Shown: positions 1 to 11,100 of the stretch, piece after piece
Position numbering within the stretch: position 1 is the first letter of the stretch
Layout: the number at the start of each line of letters is the position of its first letter
DNA from: Sabellastarte sp. h YS-2021
Taxonomy: Eukaryota > Annelida > Polychaeta > Sabellida > Sabellidae
Direction: 5' to 3'
NCBI GenBank assembly: GCA_964017235.1
Contig: OZ024931.1
Span: forward strand, 135,534,033 to 135,598,032
DNA length: 64,000 bases
Made by a program: the position numbers and the translations under genes
The notes under the pieces: generated by a model
Databases searched by the model: none
What the model was told of the DNA's origin: nothing
What the model saw: only the letters and a program-made list of their open reading frames with translations

Positions 1-6
1 AGAAAT

Positions 7-13
7 TATATAA
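7..13 (+). promoter_or_regulatory. TATATAA box-like motif (once per unit)
   Basis: TATATAA occurs at the start of every unit except unit 58, where a one-base deletion gives TTTATAA. In an AT-rich satellite this may be chance. If the array is transcribed on the + strand it would be a candidate core promoter. No initiator or upstream element is recognised. Confidence 0.25.
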
Positions 14-190
14 CCCAAATAGGGCTGTTAAAATGGTCGAAAAAAGATGTAAATCAGCCCAAATGAGTAGCAAATGTTGGTCTATAATCCTGAAATTTGG
101 TCAGAATATAGTGTGCAACTAGCTAAATCTGACTGCACAGGTTTTAGAATTACATCTGATATAGCAGTGACTACTGGTGTGGTATTTGGA

Positions 191-221
191 CCCCAGCAGG
201 CCTGTAATACGCCTGCTGGGG
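191..221. repeat. Perfect inverted repeat, 10-bp stem, 11-nt loop (in nearly every unit)
   Basis: CCCCAGCAGG at 191-200 is the exact reverse complement of CCTGCTGGGG at 212-221, with an 11-base loop at 201-211 holding one CpG. The structure recurs in essentially all units. Exceptions are unit 36 (one C lost in the left arm) and the units with a G-to-A change in cagGcct, which alters the loop-side end of the left arm or the loop. The last copy, in partial unit 94, is complete and ends only 12 bp before the array edge. It could extrude as a cruciform or fold in a transcript; no function is shown. Confidence 0.9.
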
Positions 222-321
222 GGTGCATTAAGATGTACTCATTTCTTGCCCAATAAGGCAGATGTAAGGCTATAAACCATATTTTTTGCGAGTGTGGGAG
301 CCACTAAGAGAGAATTAAGTA

Positions 322-343
322 GTGTATTCCTTTAGAAATACAC
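322..343. repeat. Second inverted repeat, 7-bp stem, 8-nt loop (in every unit)
   Basis: GTGTATT at 322-328 pairs with AATACAC at 337-343 across an 8-base loop. The arms are intact in all units I checked; units 81 and 83 change one loop base (cctttaga to cctttaaa). It lies within the interval where the crossover of hybrid unit 67 maps, although that interval is about 200 bp wide, so the link may be chance. Confidence 0.8.
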
Positions 344-531
344 AACAAGCTCAAAATGCATGTCTTGGGAGTGCATGTAGCGAGGGTACCACTAAATGGC
401 AAATCAGTTCAAACCACCCCTTAAAGTAGTTGTATCTGGATCAAATTTTCACAGAAAACTCAGTTTACATCAGAGAATAAAATTGCATTGGTCTGAACCA
501 CTCAAGAGCCATATTAGGAATTTCAGTTTTC

Positions 532-558
532 GGGGGGTGGGGCTGGTCTGGCCCCCCC
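532..558. repeat. G run facing a C tract (unstable hairpin-like element, all units)
   Basis: On the + strand a G-rich run (532-542) is followed nine bases later by 7 C (552-558). GGGGC at 539-543 can pair with GCCCC at 551-555 around a 7-base loop, and the outer G and C runs can slip against each other. The A family has six G, T, four G. The B family has four G, TGT, four G, because of changes at 530 and 536. The four G runs with the two following GG pairs could allow a two-tetrad quadruplex; that is inference. The C tract is the main site of length change in the array. Confidence 0.85.
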
Positions 559-632
559 TCATGGAGGTAATGTCAAGTATCTCATAATGTATCAAATCTG
601 AAGCCAAAAATTAATTTCATTCATGTTTTGAC

Positions 633-638
633 AATAAA
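633..638 (+). promoter_or_regulatory. AATAAA hexamer (polyadenylation-signal-like, every unit)
   Basis: AATAAA lies at 633-638, with a second copy at 476-481, in each unit on the + strand. It is the canonical animal poly(A) hexamer, but no GT-rich downstream element stands out and chance occurrence is likely in AT-rich DNA. Together with the TATATAA motif 54 bp further on, it would suit transcripts of one unit length; this is speculative. Confidence 0.2.
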
Positions 639-2593
639 AGAGGACATTTTGGGCACATTTGGAACATTACATCTCTGAACAGAAATTATATAACCCAAAT
701 AGGGCTGTTAAAATGGTCGAAAAAAGATGTAAATCAGCCCAAATGAGTAGCAAATGTTGGTCTATAATCCTGAAATTTGGTCAGAATATAGTGTGCAACT
801 AGCTAAATCTGACTGCACAGGTTTTAGAATTACATCTGATATAGCAGTGACTACTGGTGTGGTATTTGGACCCCAGCAGGCCTGTAATACGCCTGCTGGG
901 GGGTGCATTAAGATGTACTCATTTCTTGCCCAATAAAGCAGATGTAAGGCTATAAACCATATTTTTTGCGAGTGTGGGAGCCACTAAGAGAGAATTAAGT
1001 AGTGTATTCCTTTAGAAATACACAACAAGCTCAAAATGCATGTCTTGGGAGTGCATGTAGCGAGGGTACCACTAAATGGCAAATCAGTTCAAACCACCCC
1101 TTAAAGTAGTTGTATCTGGCTCAAATTTTCACAGAAAACTCAGTTTACATCAGAGAATAAAATTGCATTGGTCTGAACCACTCAAGAGCCATATTAGGAA
1201 TTTCAGTTTTCGGGGGGTGGGGCTGGTCTGGCCCCCCCCCTCATGGAGGTAATGTCAAGTATCTCATAATGTATCAAATCTGAAGCCAAAAATTAATTTC
1301 ATTCATGTTTTGACAATAAAAGAGGACATTTTGGGCACATTTGGAACATTACATCTCTGAACAGAAATTATATAACCCAAATAGGGCTGTTAAAATGGTC
1401 GAAAAAAGATGTAAATCAGCCCAAATGAGTAGCAAATGTTGGTCTATAATCCTGAAATTTGGTCAGAATATAGTGTGCAACTAGCTAAATCTGACTGCAC
1501 AGGTTTTAGAATTACATCTGATATAGCAGTGACTACTGGTGTGGTATTTGGACCCCAGCAGGCCTGTAATACGCCTGCTGGGGGGTGCATTAAGATGTAC
1601 TCATTTCTTGCCCAATAAGGCAGATGTAAGGCTATAAACCATATTTTGTGCGAGTGTGGGAGCCACTAAGAGAGAATTAAGTAGTGTATTCCTTTAGAAA
1701 TACACAACAAGCTCAAAATGCATGTCTTGGGAGTGCATGTAGCGAGGGTACCACTAAATGGCAAATCAGTTCAAACCACCCCTTAAAGTAGTTGTATCTG
1801 GCTCAAATTTTCACAGAAAACTCAGTTTATATCAGAGAATAAAATTGCATTGGTCTGAACCACTCAAGAGCCATATTAGGAATTTCAGTTTTCGGGGGGT
1901 GGGGCTGGTCTGGCCCCCCCCTCATGGAGGTAATGTCAAGTATCTCATAATGTATCAAATCTGAAGCCAAAAATTAATTTCATTCATGTTTTGACAATAA
2001 AAGAGGACATTTTGGGCACATTTGGAACATTACATCTCTGAACAGAAATTATATAACCCAAATAGGGCTGTTAAAATGGTCGAAAAAAGATGTAAATCAG
2101 CCCAAATGAGTAGCAAATGTTGGTCTATAATCCTGAAATTTGGTCAGAATATAGTGTGCAACTAGCTAAATCTGACTGCACAGGTTTTAGAATTACATCT
2201 GATATAGCAGTGACTACTGGTGTGGTATTTGGACCCCAGCAGGCCTGTAATACGCCTGCTGGGGGGTGCATTAAGATGTACTCATTTCTTGCCCAATAAG
2301 GCAGATGTAAGGCTATAAACCATATTTTTTGCGAGTGTGGGAGCCACTAAGAGAGAATTAAGTAGTGTATTCCTTTAGAAATACACAACAAGCTCAAAAT
2401 GCATGTCTTGGGAGTGCATGTAGCGAGGGTACCACTAAATGGCAAATCAGTTCAAACCACCCCTTAAAGTAGTTGTATCTGGCTCAAATTTTCACAGAAA
2501 ACTCAGTTTACATCAGAGAATAAAATTGCATTGGTCTGAACCACTCAAGAGCCATATTAGGAATTTCAGTTTTCGGGGGGTGGGGCTGGTCTG

Positions 2594-2608
2594 CCCCCCC
2601 CCCCCCCC
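2594..2608 (+). repeat. Expanded C tract, 15 C (unit 4)
   Basis: The usual tract is 7 C preceded by GG. Here it is 15 C preceded by a single G. The minus strand is then 15 consecutive G, enough in principle for an intramolecular quadruplex. Confidence 0.85.
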
Positions 2609-3280
2609 TCATGGAGGTAATGTCAGGTATCTCATAATGTATCAAATCTGAAGCCAAAAATTAATTTCATTCATGTTTTGACAATAAAAGAGGACATTTT
2701 GGGCACATTTGGAACATTACATCTCTGAACAGAAATTATATAACCCAAATAGGGCTGTTAAAATGGTCGAAAAAAGATGTAAATCAGCCCAAATGAGTAG
2801 CAAATGTTGGTCTATAATCATGAAATTTGGTCAGAATATAGTGTGCAACTAGCTAAATCTGACTGCACAGGTTTTAGAATTACATCTGATATAGCAGTGA
2901 CTACTGGTGTGGTATTTGGACCCCAGCAGGCCTGTAATACGCCTGCTGGGGGGTGCATTAAGATGTACTCATTTCTTGCCCAATAAGGCAGATGTAAGGC
3001 TATAAACCATATTTTTTGCGAGTGTGGGAGCCACTAAGAGAGAATTAAGTAGTGTATTCCTTTAGAAATACACAACAAGCTCAAAATGCATGTCTTGGGA
3101 GTGCATGTAGCGAGGGTACCACTAAATGGCAAATCAGTTCAAACCACCCCTTAAAGTAGTTGTATCTGGCTCAAATTTTCACAGAAAACTCAGTTTACAT
3201 CAGAGAATAAAATTGCATTGGTCTGAACCACTCAAGAGCCATATTAGGAATTTCAGTTTTCGGGGGGTGGGGCTGGTCTG

Positions 3281-3298
3281 CCCCCCCCCCCCCCCCCC
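3281..3298 (+). repeat. Expanded C tract, 18 C (unit 5)
   Basis: Eighteen C preceded by a single G, in the unit next to the 15-C copy. The two units share a nearby private change, so the expansion was probably inherited by duplication and then changed length. Confidence 0.85.
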
Positions 3299-4100
3299 TC
3301 ATGGAGGTAATGTCAGGTATCTCATAATGTATCAAATCTGAAGCCAAAAATTAATTTCATTCATGTTTTGACAATAAAAGAGGACATTTTGGGCACATTT
3401 GGAACATTACATCTCTGAACAGAAATTATATAACCCAAATAGGGCTGTTAAAATGGTCGAAAAAAGATGTAAATCAGCCCAAATGAGTAGCAAATGTTGG
3501 TCTATAATCATGAAATTTGGTCAGAATATAGTGTGCAACTAGCTAAATCTGACTGCACAGGTTTTAGAATTACATCTGATATAGCAGTGACTACTGGTGT
3601 GGTATTTGGACCCCAGCAGGCCTGTAATACGCCTGCTGGGGGGTGCATTAAGATGTACTCATTTCTTGCCCAATAAGGCAGATGTAAGGCTATAAACCAT
3701 ATTTTTTGCGAGTGTGGGAGCCACTAAGAGAGAATTAAGTAGTGTATTCCTTTAGAAATACACAACAAGCTCAAAATGCATGTCTTGGGAGTGCATGTAG
3801 CGAGGGTACCACTAAATGGCAAATCAGTTCAAACCACCCCTTAAAGTAGTTGTATCTGGATCAAATTTTCACAGAAAACTCAGTTTACATCAGAGAATAA
3901 AATTGCATAGGTCTGAACCACTCAAGAGCCATATTAGGAATTTCAGTTTTCGGGGGGTGGGGCTGGTCTGGCCCCCCCTCATGGAGGTAATGTCAAGTAT
4001 CTCATAATGTATCAAATCTGAAGCCAAAAATTAATTTCATTCATGTTTTGACAATAAAAGAGGACATTTTGGGCACATTTGGAACATTACATCTCTGAAC

Positions 4101-7100
4101 AGAAATTATATAACCCAAATAGGGCTGTTAAAATGGTCGAAAAAAGATGTAAATCAGCCCAAATGAGTAGCAAATGTTGGTCTATAATCCTGAAATTTGG
4201 TCAGAATATAGTGTGCAACTAGCTAAATCTGACTGCACAGGTTTTAGAATTACATCTGATATAGCAGTGACTACTGGTGTGGTATTTGGACCCCAGCAGG
4301 CCTGTAATACGCCTGCTGGGGGGTGCATTAAGATGTACTCATTTCTTGCCCAATAAAGCAGATGTAAGGCTATAAACCATATTTTTTGCGAGTGTGGGAG
4401 CCACTAAGAGAGAATTAAGTAGTGTATTCCTTTAGAAATACACAACAAGCTCAAAATGCATGTCTTGGGAGTGCATGTAGCGAGGGTATCACTAAATGGC
4501 AAATCAGTTCAAACCACCCCTTAAAGTAGTTGTATCTGGCTCAAATTTTCACAGAAAACTCAGTTTACATCAGAGAATAAAATTGCATTGGTCTGAACCA
4601 CTCAAGAGCCATATTAGGAATTTCAGTTTTCGGGGGGTGGGGCTGGTCTGGCCCCCCCTCATGGAGGTAATGTCAAGTATCTCATAATGTATCAAATCTG
4701 AAGCCAAAAATTAATTTCATTCATGTTTTGACAATAAAAGAGGACATTTTGGGCACATTTGGAACATTACATCTCTGAACAGAAATTATATAACCCAAAT
4801 AGGGCTGTTAAAATGGTCGAAAAAAGATGTAAATCAGCCCAAATGAGTAGCAAATGTTGGTCTATAATCCTGAAATTTGGTCAGAATATAGTGTGCAACT
4901 AGCTAAATCTGACTGCACAGGTTTTAGAATTACATCTGATATAGCAGTGACTACTGGTGTGGTATTTGGACCCCAGCAGGCCTGTAATACGCCTGCTGGG
5001 GGGTGCATTAAGATGTACTCATTTCTTGCCCAATAAGGCAGATGTAAGGCTATAAACCATATTTTGTGCGAGTGTGGGAGCCACTAAGAGAGAATTAAGT
5101 AGTGTATTCCTTTAGAAATACACAACAAGCTCAAAATGCATGTCTTGGGAGTGCATGTAGCGAGGGTACCACTAAATGGCAAATCAGTTCAAACCACCCC
5201 TTAAAGTAGTTGTATCTGGCTCAAATTTTCACAGAAAACTCAGTTTATATCAGAGAATAAAATTGCATTGGTCTGAACCACTCAAGAGCCATATTAGGAA
5301 TTTCAGTTTTCGGGGGGTGGGGCTGGTCTGGCCCCCCCTCATGGAGGTAATGTCAAGTATCTCATAATGTATCAAATCTGAAGCCAAAAATTAATTTCAT
5401 TCATGTTTTGACAATAAAAGAGGACATTTTGGGCACATTTGGAACATTACATCTCTGAACAGAAATTATATAACCCAAATAGGGCTGTTAAAATGGTCGA
5501 AAAAAGATGTAAATCAGCCCAAATGAGTAGCAAATGTTGGTCTATAATCCTGAAATTTGGTCAGAATATAGTGTGCAACTAGCTAAATCTGACTGCACAG
5601 GTTTTAGAATTACATCTGATATAGCAGTGACTACTGGTGTGGTATTTGGACCCCAGCAGGCCTGTAATACGCCTGCTGGGGGGTGCATTAAGATGTACTC
5701 ATTTCTTGCCCAATAAAGCAGATGTAAGGCTATAAACCATATTTTTTGCGAGTGTGGGAGCCACTAAGAGAGAATTAAGTAGTGTATTCCTTTAGAAATA
5801 CACAACAAGCTCAAAATGCATGTCTTGGGAGTGCATGTAGCGAGGGTATCACTAAATGGCAAATCAGTTCAAACCACCCCTTAAAGTAGTTGTATCTGGC
5901 TCAAATTTTCACAGAAAACTCAGTTTACATCAGAGAATAAAATTGCATTGGTCTGAACCACTCAAGAGCCATATTAGGAATTTCAGTTTTCGGGGGGTGG
6001 GGCTGGTCTGCCCCCCCCCCCCCCCCCCTCATGGAGGTAATGTCAAGTATCTCATAATGTATCAAATCTGAAGCCAAAAATTAATTTCATTCATGTTTTG
6101 ACAATAAAAGAGGACATTTTGGGCACATTTGGAACATTACATCTCTGAACAGAAATTATATAACCCAAATAGGGCTGTTAAAATGGTCGAAAAAAGATGT
6201 AAATCAGCCCAAATGAGTAGCAAATGTTGGTCTATAATCCTGAAATTTGGTCAGAATATAGTGTGCAACTAGCTAAATCTGACTGCACAGGTTTTAGAAT
6301 TACATCTGATATAGCAGTGACTACTGGTGTGGTATTTGGACCCCAGCAGGCCTGTAATACGCCTGCTGGGGGGTGCATTAAGATGTACTCATTTCTTGCC
6401 CAATAAGGCAGATGTAAGGCTATAAACCATATTTTGTGCGAGTGTGGGAGCCACTAAGAGAGAATTAAGTAGTGTATTCCTTTAGAAATACACAACAAGC
6501 TCAAAATGCATGTCTTGGGAGTGCATGTAGCGAGGGTACCACTAAATGGCAAATCAGTTCAAACCACCCCTTAAAGTAGTTGTATCTGGCTCAAATTTTC
6601 ACAGAAAACTCAGTTTATATCAGAGAATAAAATTGCATTGGTCTGAACCACTCAAGAGCCATATTAGGAATTTCAGTTTTCGGGGGGTGGGGCTGGTCTG
6701 GCCCCCCCTCATGGAGGTAATGTCAAGTATCTCATAATGTATCAAATCTGAAGCCAAAAATTAATTTCATTCATGTTTTGACAATAAAAGAGGACATTTT
6801 GGGCACATTTGGAACATTACATCTCTGAACAGAAATTATATAACCCAAATAGGGCTGTTAAAATGGTCGAAAAAAGATGTAAATCAGCCCAAATGAGTAG
6901 CAAATGTTGGTCTATAATCCTGAAATTTGGTCAGAATATAGTGTGCAACTAGCTAAATCTGACTGCACAGGTTTTAGAATTACATCTGATATAGCAGTGA
7001 CTACTGGTGTGGTATTTGGACCCCAGCAGGCCTGTAATACGCCTGCTGGGGGGTGCATTAAGATGTACTCATTTCTTGCCCAATAAGGCAGATGTAAGGC

Positions 7101-8191
7101 TATAAACCATATTTTTTGCGAGTGTGGGAGCCACTAAGAGAGAATTAAGTAGTGTATTCCTTTAGAAATACACAACAAGCTCAAAATGCATGTCTTGGGA
7201 GTGCATGTAGCGAGGGTATCACTAAATGGCAAATCAGTTCAAACCACCCCTTAAAGTAGTTGTATCTGGCTCAAATTTTCACAGAAAACTCAGTTTACAT
7301 CAGAGAATAAAATTGCATTGGTCTGAACCACTCAAGAGCCATATTAGGAATTTCAGTTTTCGGGGGGTGGGGCTGGTCTGGCCCCCCCCTCATGGAGGTA
7401 ATGTCAAGTATCTCATAATGTATCAAATCTGAAGCCAAAAAATAATTTCATTCATGTTTTGACAATAAAAGAGGACATTTTGGGCACATTTGGAACATTA
7501 CATCTCTGAACAGAAATTATATAACCCAAATAGGGCTGTTAAAATGGTCGAAAAAAGATGTAAATCAGCCCAAATGAGTAGCAAATGTTGGTCTATAATC
7601 CTGAAATTTGGTCAGAATATAGTGTGCAACTAGCTAAATCTGACTGCACAGGTTTTAGAATTACATCTGATATAGCAGTGACTACTGGTGTGGTATTTGG
7701 ACCCCAGCAGGCCTGTAATACGCCTGCTGGGGGGTGCATTAAGATGTACTCATTTCTTGCCCAATAAGGCAGATGTAAGGCTATAAACCATATTTTGTGC
7801 GAGTGTGGGAGCCACTAAGAGAGAATTAAGTAGTGTATTCCTTTAGAAATACACAACAAGCTCAAAATGCATGTCTTGGGAGTGCATGTAGCGAGGGTAC
7901 CACTAAATGGCAAATCAGTTCAAACCACCCCTTAAAGTAGTTGTATCTGGCTCAAATTTTCACAGAAAACTCAGTTTATATCAGAGAATAAAATTGCATT
8001 GGTCTGAACCACTCAAGAGCCATATTAGGAATTTCAGTTTTCGGGGGGTGGGGCTGGTCTGGCCCCCCCTCATGGAGGTAATGTCAAGTATCTCATAATG
8101 TATCAAATCTGAAGCCAAAAATTAATTTCATTCATGTTTTGACAATAAAAGAGGACATTTTGGGCACATTTGGAACATTACATCTCTGAAC
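4101..8191 (+). repeat. Dimeric higher-order repeat (three 1.36-kb dimers, units 7-12)
   Basis: Odd units (7, 9, 11) carry ggtatc in place of GGTACC and C at unit position 468. Even units (8, 10, 12) carry G at 286, GGTACC and T at 468. The alternation runs through three successive dimers. Members are not identical: unit 9 has an 18-C tract (6,011-6,028), and unit 11 has an 8-C tract plus a t-to-a change near 7,442. The dimer period is about 1,360 bp. Confidence 0.8.
6011..6028 (+). repeat. Expanded C tract, 18 C (unit 9)
   Basis: Eighteen C preceded by a single G. This unit lacks the private change of units 4-5 (it has gtcaag), so the expansion either arose independently or was transferred by a short conversion tract. 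Confidence 0.85.
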
Positions 8192-11100
8192 AGAAATTAT
8201 ATAACCCAAATAGGGCTGTTAAAATGGTCGAAAAAAGATGTAAATCAGCCCAAATGAGTAGCAAATGTTGGTCTATAATCCTGAAATTTGGTCAGAATAT
8301 AGTGTGCAACTAGCTAAATCTGACTGCACAGGTTTTAGAATTACATCTGATATAGCAGTGACTACTGGTGTGGTATTTGGACCCCAGCAGGCCTGTAATA
8401 CGCCTGCTGGGGGATGCATTAAGATGTACTCATTTCTTGCCCAATAAGGCAGATGTAAGGCTATAAACCATATTGTGTGCGAGTGTGGGAGCCACTAAGA
8501 GAGAATTAAGTAGTGTATTCCTTTAGAAATACACAACAAGCTCAAAATGCATGTCTTGGGAGTGCATGTAGCGAGGGTACCACTAAATGGCAAATCAGTT
8601 CAAACCACCCCTTAAAGTAGTTGTATCTGGCTCAAATTTTCACAGAAAACTCAGTTTACATCAGAGAATAAAATTGCATTGGTCTGAACCACTCAAGAGC
8701 CATATTAGGAATTTCAGTTTTCGGGGGGTGGGGCTGGTCTGGCCCCCCCCCTCATGGAGGTAATGTCAAGTATCTCATAATGTATCAAATCTGAAGCCAA
8801 AAATTAATTTCATTCATGTTTTGACAATAAAAGAGGACATTTTGGGCACATTTGGAACATTACATCTCTGAACAGAAATTATATAACCCAAATAGGGCTG
8901 TTAAAATGGTCGAAAAAAGATGTAAATCAGCCCAAATGAGTAGCAAATGTTGGTCTATAATCCTGAAATTTGGTCAGAATATAGTGTGCAACTAGCTAAA
9001 TCTGACTGCACAGGTTTTAGAATTACATCTGATATAGCAGTGACTACTGGTGTGGTATTTGGACCCCAGCAGGCCTGTAATACGCCTGCTGGGGGGTGCA
9101 TTAAGATGTACTCATTTCTTGCCCAATAAGGCAGATGTAAGGCTATAAACCATATTTTGTGCGAGTGTGGGAGCCACTAAGAGAGAATTAAGTAGTGTAT
9201 TCCTTTAGAAATACACAACAAGCTCAAAATGCATGTCTTGGGAGTGCATGTAGCGAGGGTACCACTAAATGGCAAATCAGTTCAAACCACCCCTTAAAGT
9301 AGTTGTATCTGGCTCAAATTTTCACAGAAAACTCAGTTTATATCAGAGAATAAAATTGCATTGGTCTGAACCACTCAAGAGCCATATTAGGAATTTCAGT
9401 TTTCGGGGGGTGGGGCTGGTCTGGCCCCCCCTCATGGAGGTAATGTCAAGTATCTCATAATGTATCAAATCTGAAGCCAAAAATTAATTTCATTCATGTT
9501 TTGACAATAAAAGAGGACATTTTGGGCACATTTGGAACATTACATCTCTGAACAGAAATTATATAACCCAAATAGGGCTGTTAAAATGGTCGAAAAAAGA
9601 TGTAAATCAGCCCAAATGAGTAGCAAATGTTGGTCTATAATCCTGAAATTTGGTCAGAATATAGTGTGCAACTAGCTAAATCTGACTGCACAGGTTTTAG
9701 AATTACATCTGATATAGCAGTGACTACTGGTGTGGTATTTGGACCCCAGCAGGCCTGTAATACGCCTGCTGGGGGGTGCATTAAGATGTACTCATTTCTT
9801 GCCCAATAAGGCAGATGTAAGGCTATAAACCATATTGTGTGCGAGTGTGGGAGCCACTAAGAGAGAATTAAGTAGTGTATTCCTTTAGAAATACACAACA
9901 AGCTCAAAATGCATGTCTTGGGAGTGCATGTAGCGAGGGTACCACTAAATGGCAAATCAGTTCAAACCACCCCTTAAAGTAGTTGTATCTGGCTCAAATT
10001 TTCACAGAAAACTCAGTTTATATCAGAGAATAAAATTGCATTGGTCTGAACCACTCAAGAGCCATATTAGGAATTTCAGTTTTCGGGGGGTGGGGCTGGT
10101 CTGGCCCCCCCTCATGGAGGTAATGTCAAGTATCTCATAATGTATCAAATCTGAAGCCAAAAATTAATTTCATTCATGTTTTGACAATAAAAGAGGACAT
10201 TTTGGGCACATTTGGAACATTACATCTCTGAACAGAAATTATATAACCCAAATAGGGCTGTTAAAATGGTCGAAAAAAGATGTAAATCAGCCCAAATGAG
10301 TAGCAAATGTTGGTCTATAATCCTGAAATTTGGTCAGAATATAGTGTGCAACTAGCTAAATCTGACTGCACAGGTTTTAGAATTACATCTGATATAGCAG
10401 TGACTACTGGTGTGGTATTTGGACCCCAGCAGGCCTGTAATACGCCTGCTGGGGGGTGCATTAAGATGTACTCATTTCTTGCCCAATAAGGCAGATGTAA
10501 GGCTATAAACCATATTTTTTGCGAGTGTGGGAGCCACTAAGAGAGAATTAAGTAGTGTATTCCTTTAGAAATACACAACAAGCTCAAAATGCATGTCTTG
10601 GGAGTGCATGTAGCGAGGGTACCACTAAATGGCAAATCAGTTCAAACCACCCCTTAAAGTAGTTGTATCTGGCTCAAATTTTCACAGAAAACTCAGTTTA
10701 TATCAGAGAATAAAATTGCATTGGTCTGAACCACTCAAGAGCCATATTAGGAATTTCAGTTTTCGGGGGGTGGGGCTGGTCTGGCCCCCCCCTCATGGAG
10801 GTAATGTCAAGTATCTCATAATGTATCAAATCTGAAGCCAAAAATTAATTTCATTCATGTTTTGACAATAAAAGAGGACATTTTGGGCACATTTGGAACA
10901 TTACATCTCTGAACAGAAATTATATAACCCAAATAGGGCTGTTAAAATGGTCGAAAAAAGATGTAAATCAGCCCAAATGAGTAGCAAATGTTGGTCTATA
11001 ATCCTGAAATTTGGTCAGAATATAGTGTGCAACTAGCTAAATCTGACTGCACAGGTTTTAGAATTACATCTGATATAGCAGTGACTACTGGTGTGGTATT

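Larger units (their letters stand above)
1..680 (+). repeat. Reference satellite monomer (unit 1)
   Basis: This unit serves as the coordinate frame for all variants. Landmarks: TATATAA at 7-13; CpG at 38-39; perfect hairpin at 191-221; CpG in its loop; a T tract at 282-287 (variable at 284 and 286); a second hairpin at 322-343; ATGCAT at 356-361; GGTACC near 386-391; AATAAA at 476-481; G run at 532-542; C tract at 552-558; AATAAA at 633-638. Sites that separate the two families are 358 (G in A, A in B), 468 (C or T in A, T in B), 530 (T in A, C in B) and 536 (G in A, T in B). This unit also has a rare A at 440, shared only with unit 6. Two small open frames (starting near 74 and 396) exist, but nothing suggests that they are genes. 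No internal 170-bp substructure was seen. Confidence 0.95.
2044..3420 (+). repeat. Units 4-5: local duplicate pair with expanded C tracts
   Basis: These adjacent units share two features absent elsewhere in the window: an A-to-G change just downstream of the C tract (gtcaggtatc at about 2,623 and 3,313) and a long C tract with the preceding G lost. Tract lengths are 15 C (2,594-2,608) and 18 C (3,281-3,298). Units 5 and 6 also share an unusual A in place of C at about 2,820 and 3,510. The pattern fits recent single-unit duplication followed by tract-length drift. Confidence 0.75.
1..5460 (+). repeat. 5-unit repeated pattern: units 1-3 recur as units 6-8
   Basis: Unit 1 and unit 6 share a rare A at unit position 440 (window 440 and 3,860). 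Units 2 and 7 share A at position 257, just after the TAA. Units 3 and 8 share G at 286 and T at 468. The offset is about 3,420 bp, which is five units plus extra C-tract bases. Unit 6 adds a private change near 3,909, and unit 7 adds ggtatc in place of ggtacc. Copies are therefore related but have since diverged. Extent is judged from a handful of markers only. Confidence 0.65.

Noticed and set aside
74..256. 60-codon open frame on the + strand, repeated in nearly every unit
   Set aside because: It has no recognisable domain and no coding signature. It tolerates a frameshift in unit 36, loss of the start in unit 91 and loss of the stop in the 77-codon variants. Its similarity between copies is simply repeat identity.
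396..587. 63- to 71-codon open frame on the + strand, repeated in nearly every unit
   Set aside because: It runs across the unstable C tract, so its end shifts frame with tract length (6 to 18 C). The ATG is lost in units 79 and 84. This behaviour is not expected of a real protein.
1..680. CENP-B box
   Set aside because: The TTCG occurrences on both strands were compared with the NTTCGNNNNANNCGGGN pattern. None had the required A and CGGG at the right spacing.
1..680. Unit built from four nucleosome-sized (170-bp) sub-repeats
   Set aside because: 680 is four times 170, but no internal similarity at that period was seen by eye. The arithmetic alone is not evidence.
1..680. Transposable element origin (LTR, terminal inverted repeats, LINE tail)
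   Set aside because: No terminal repeats, target-site duplications, poly(A) tail or enzyme fragments were visible. A non-autonomous origin cannot be excluded but has no support here.
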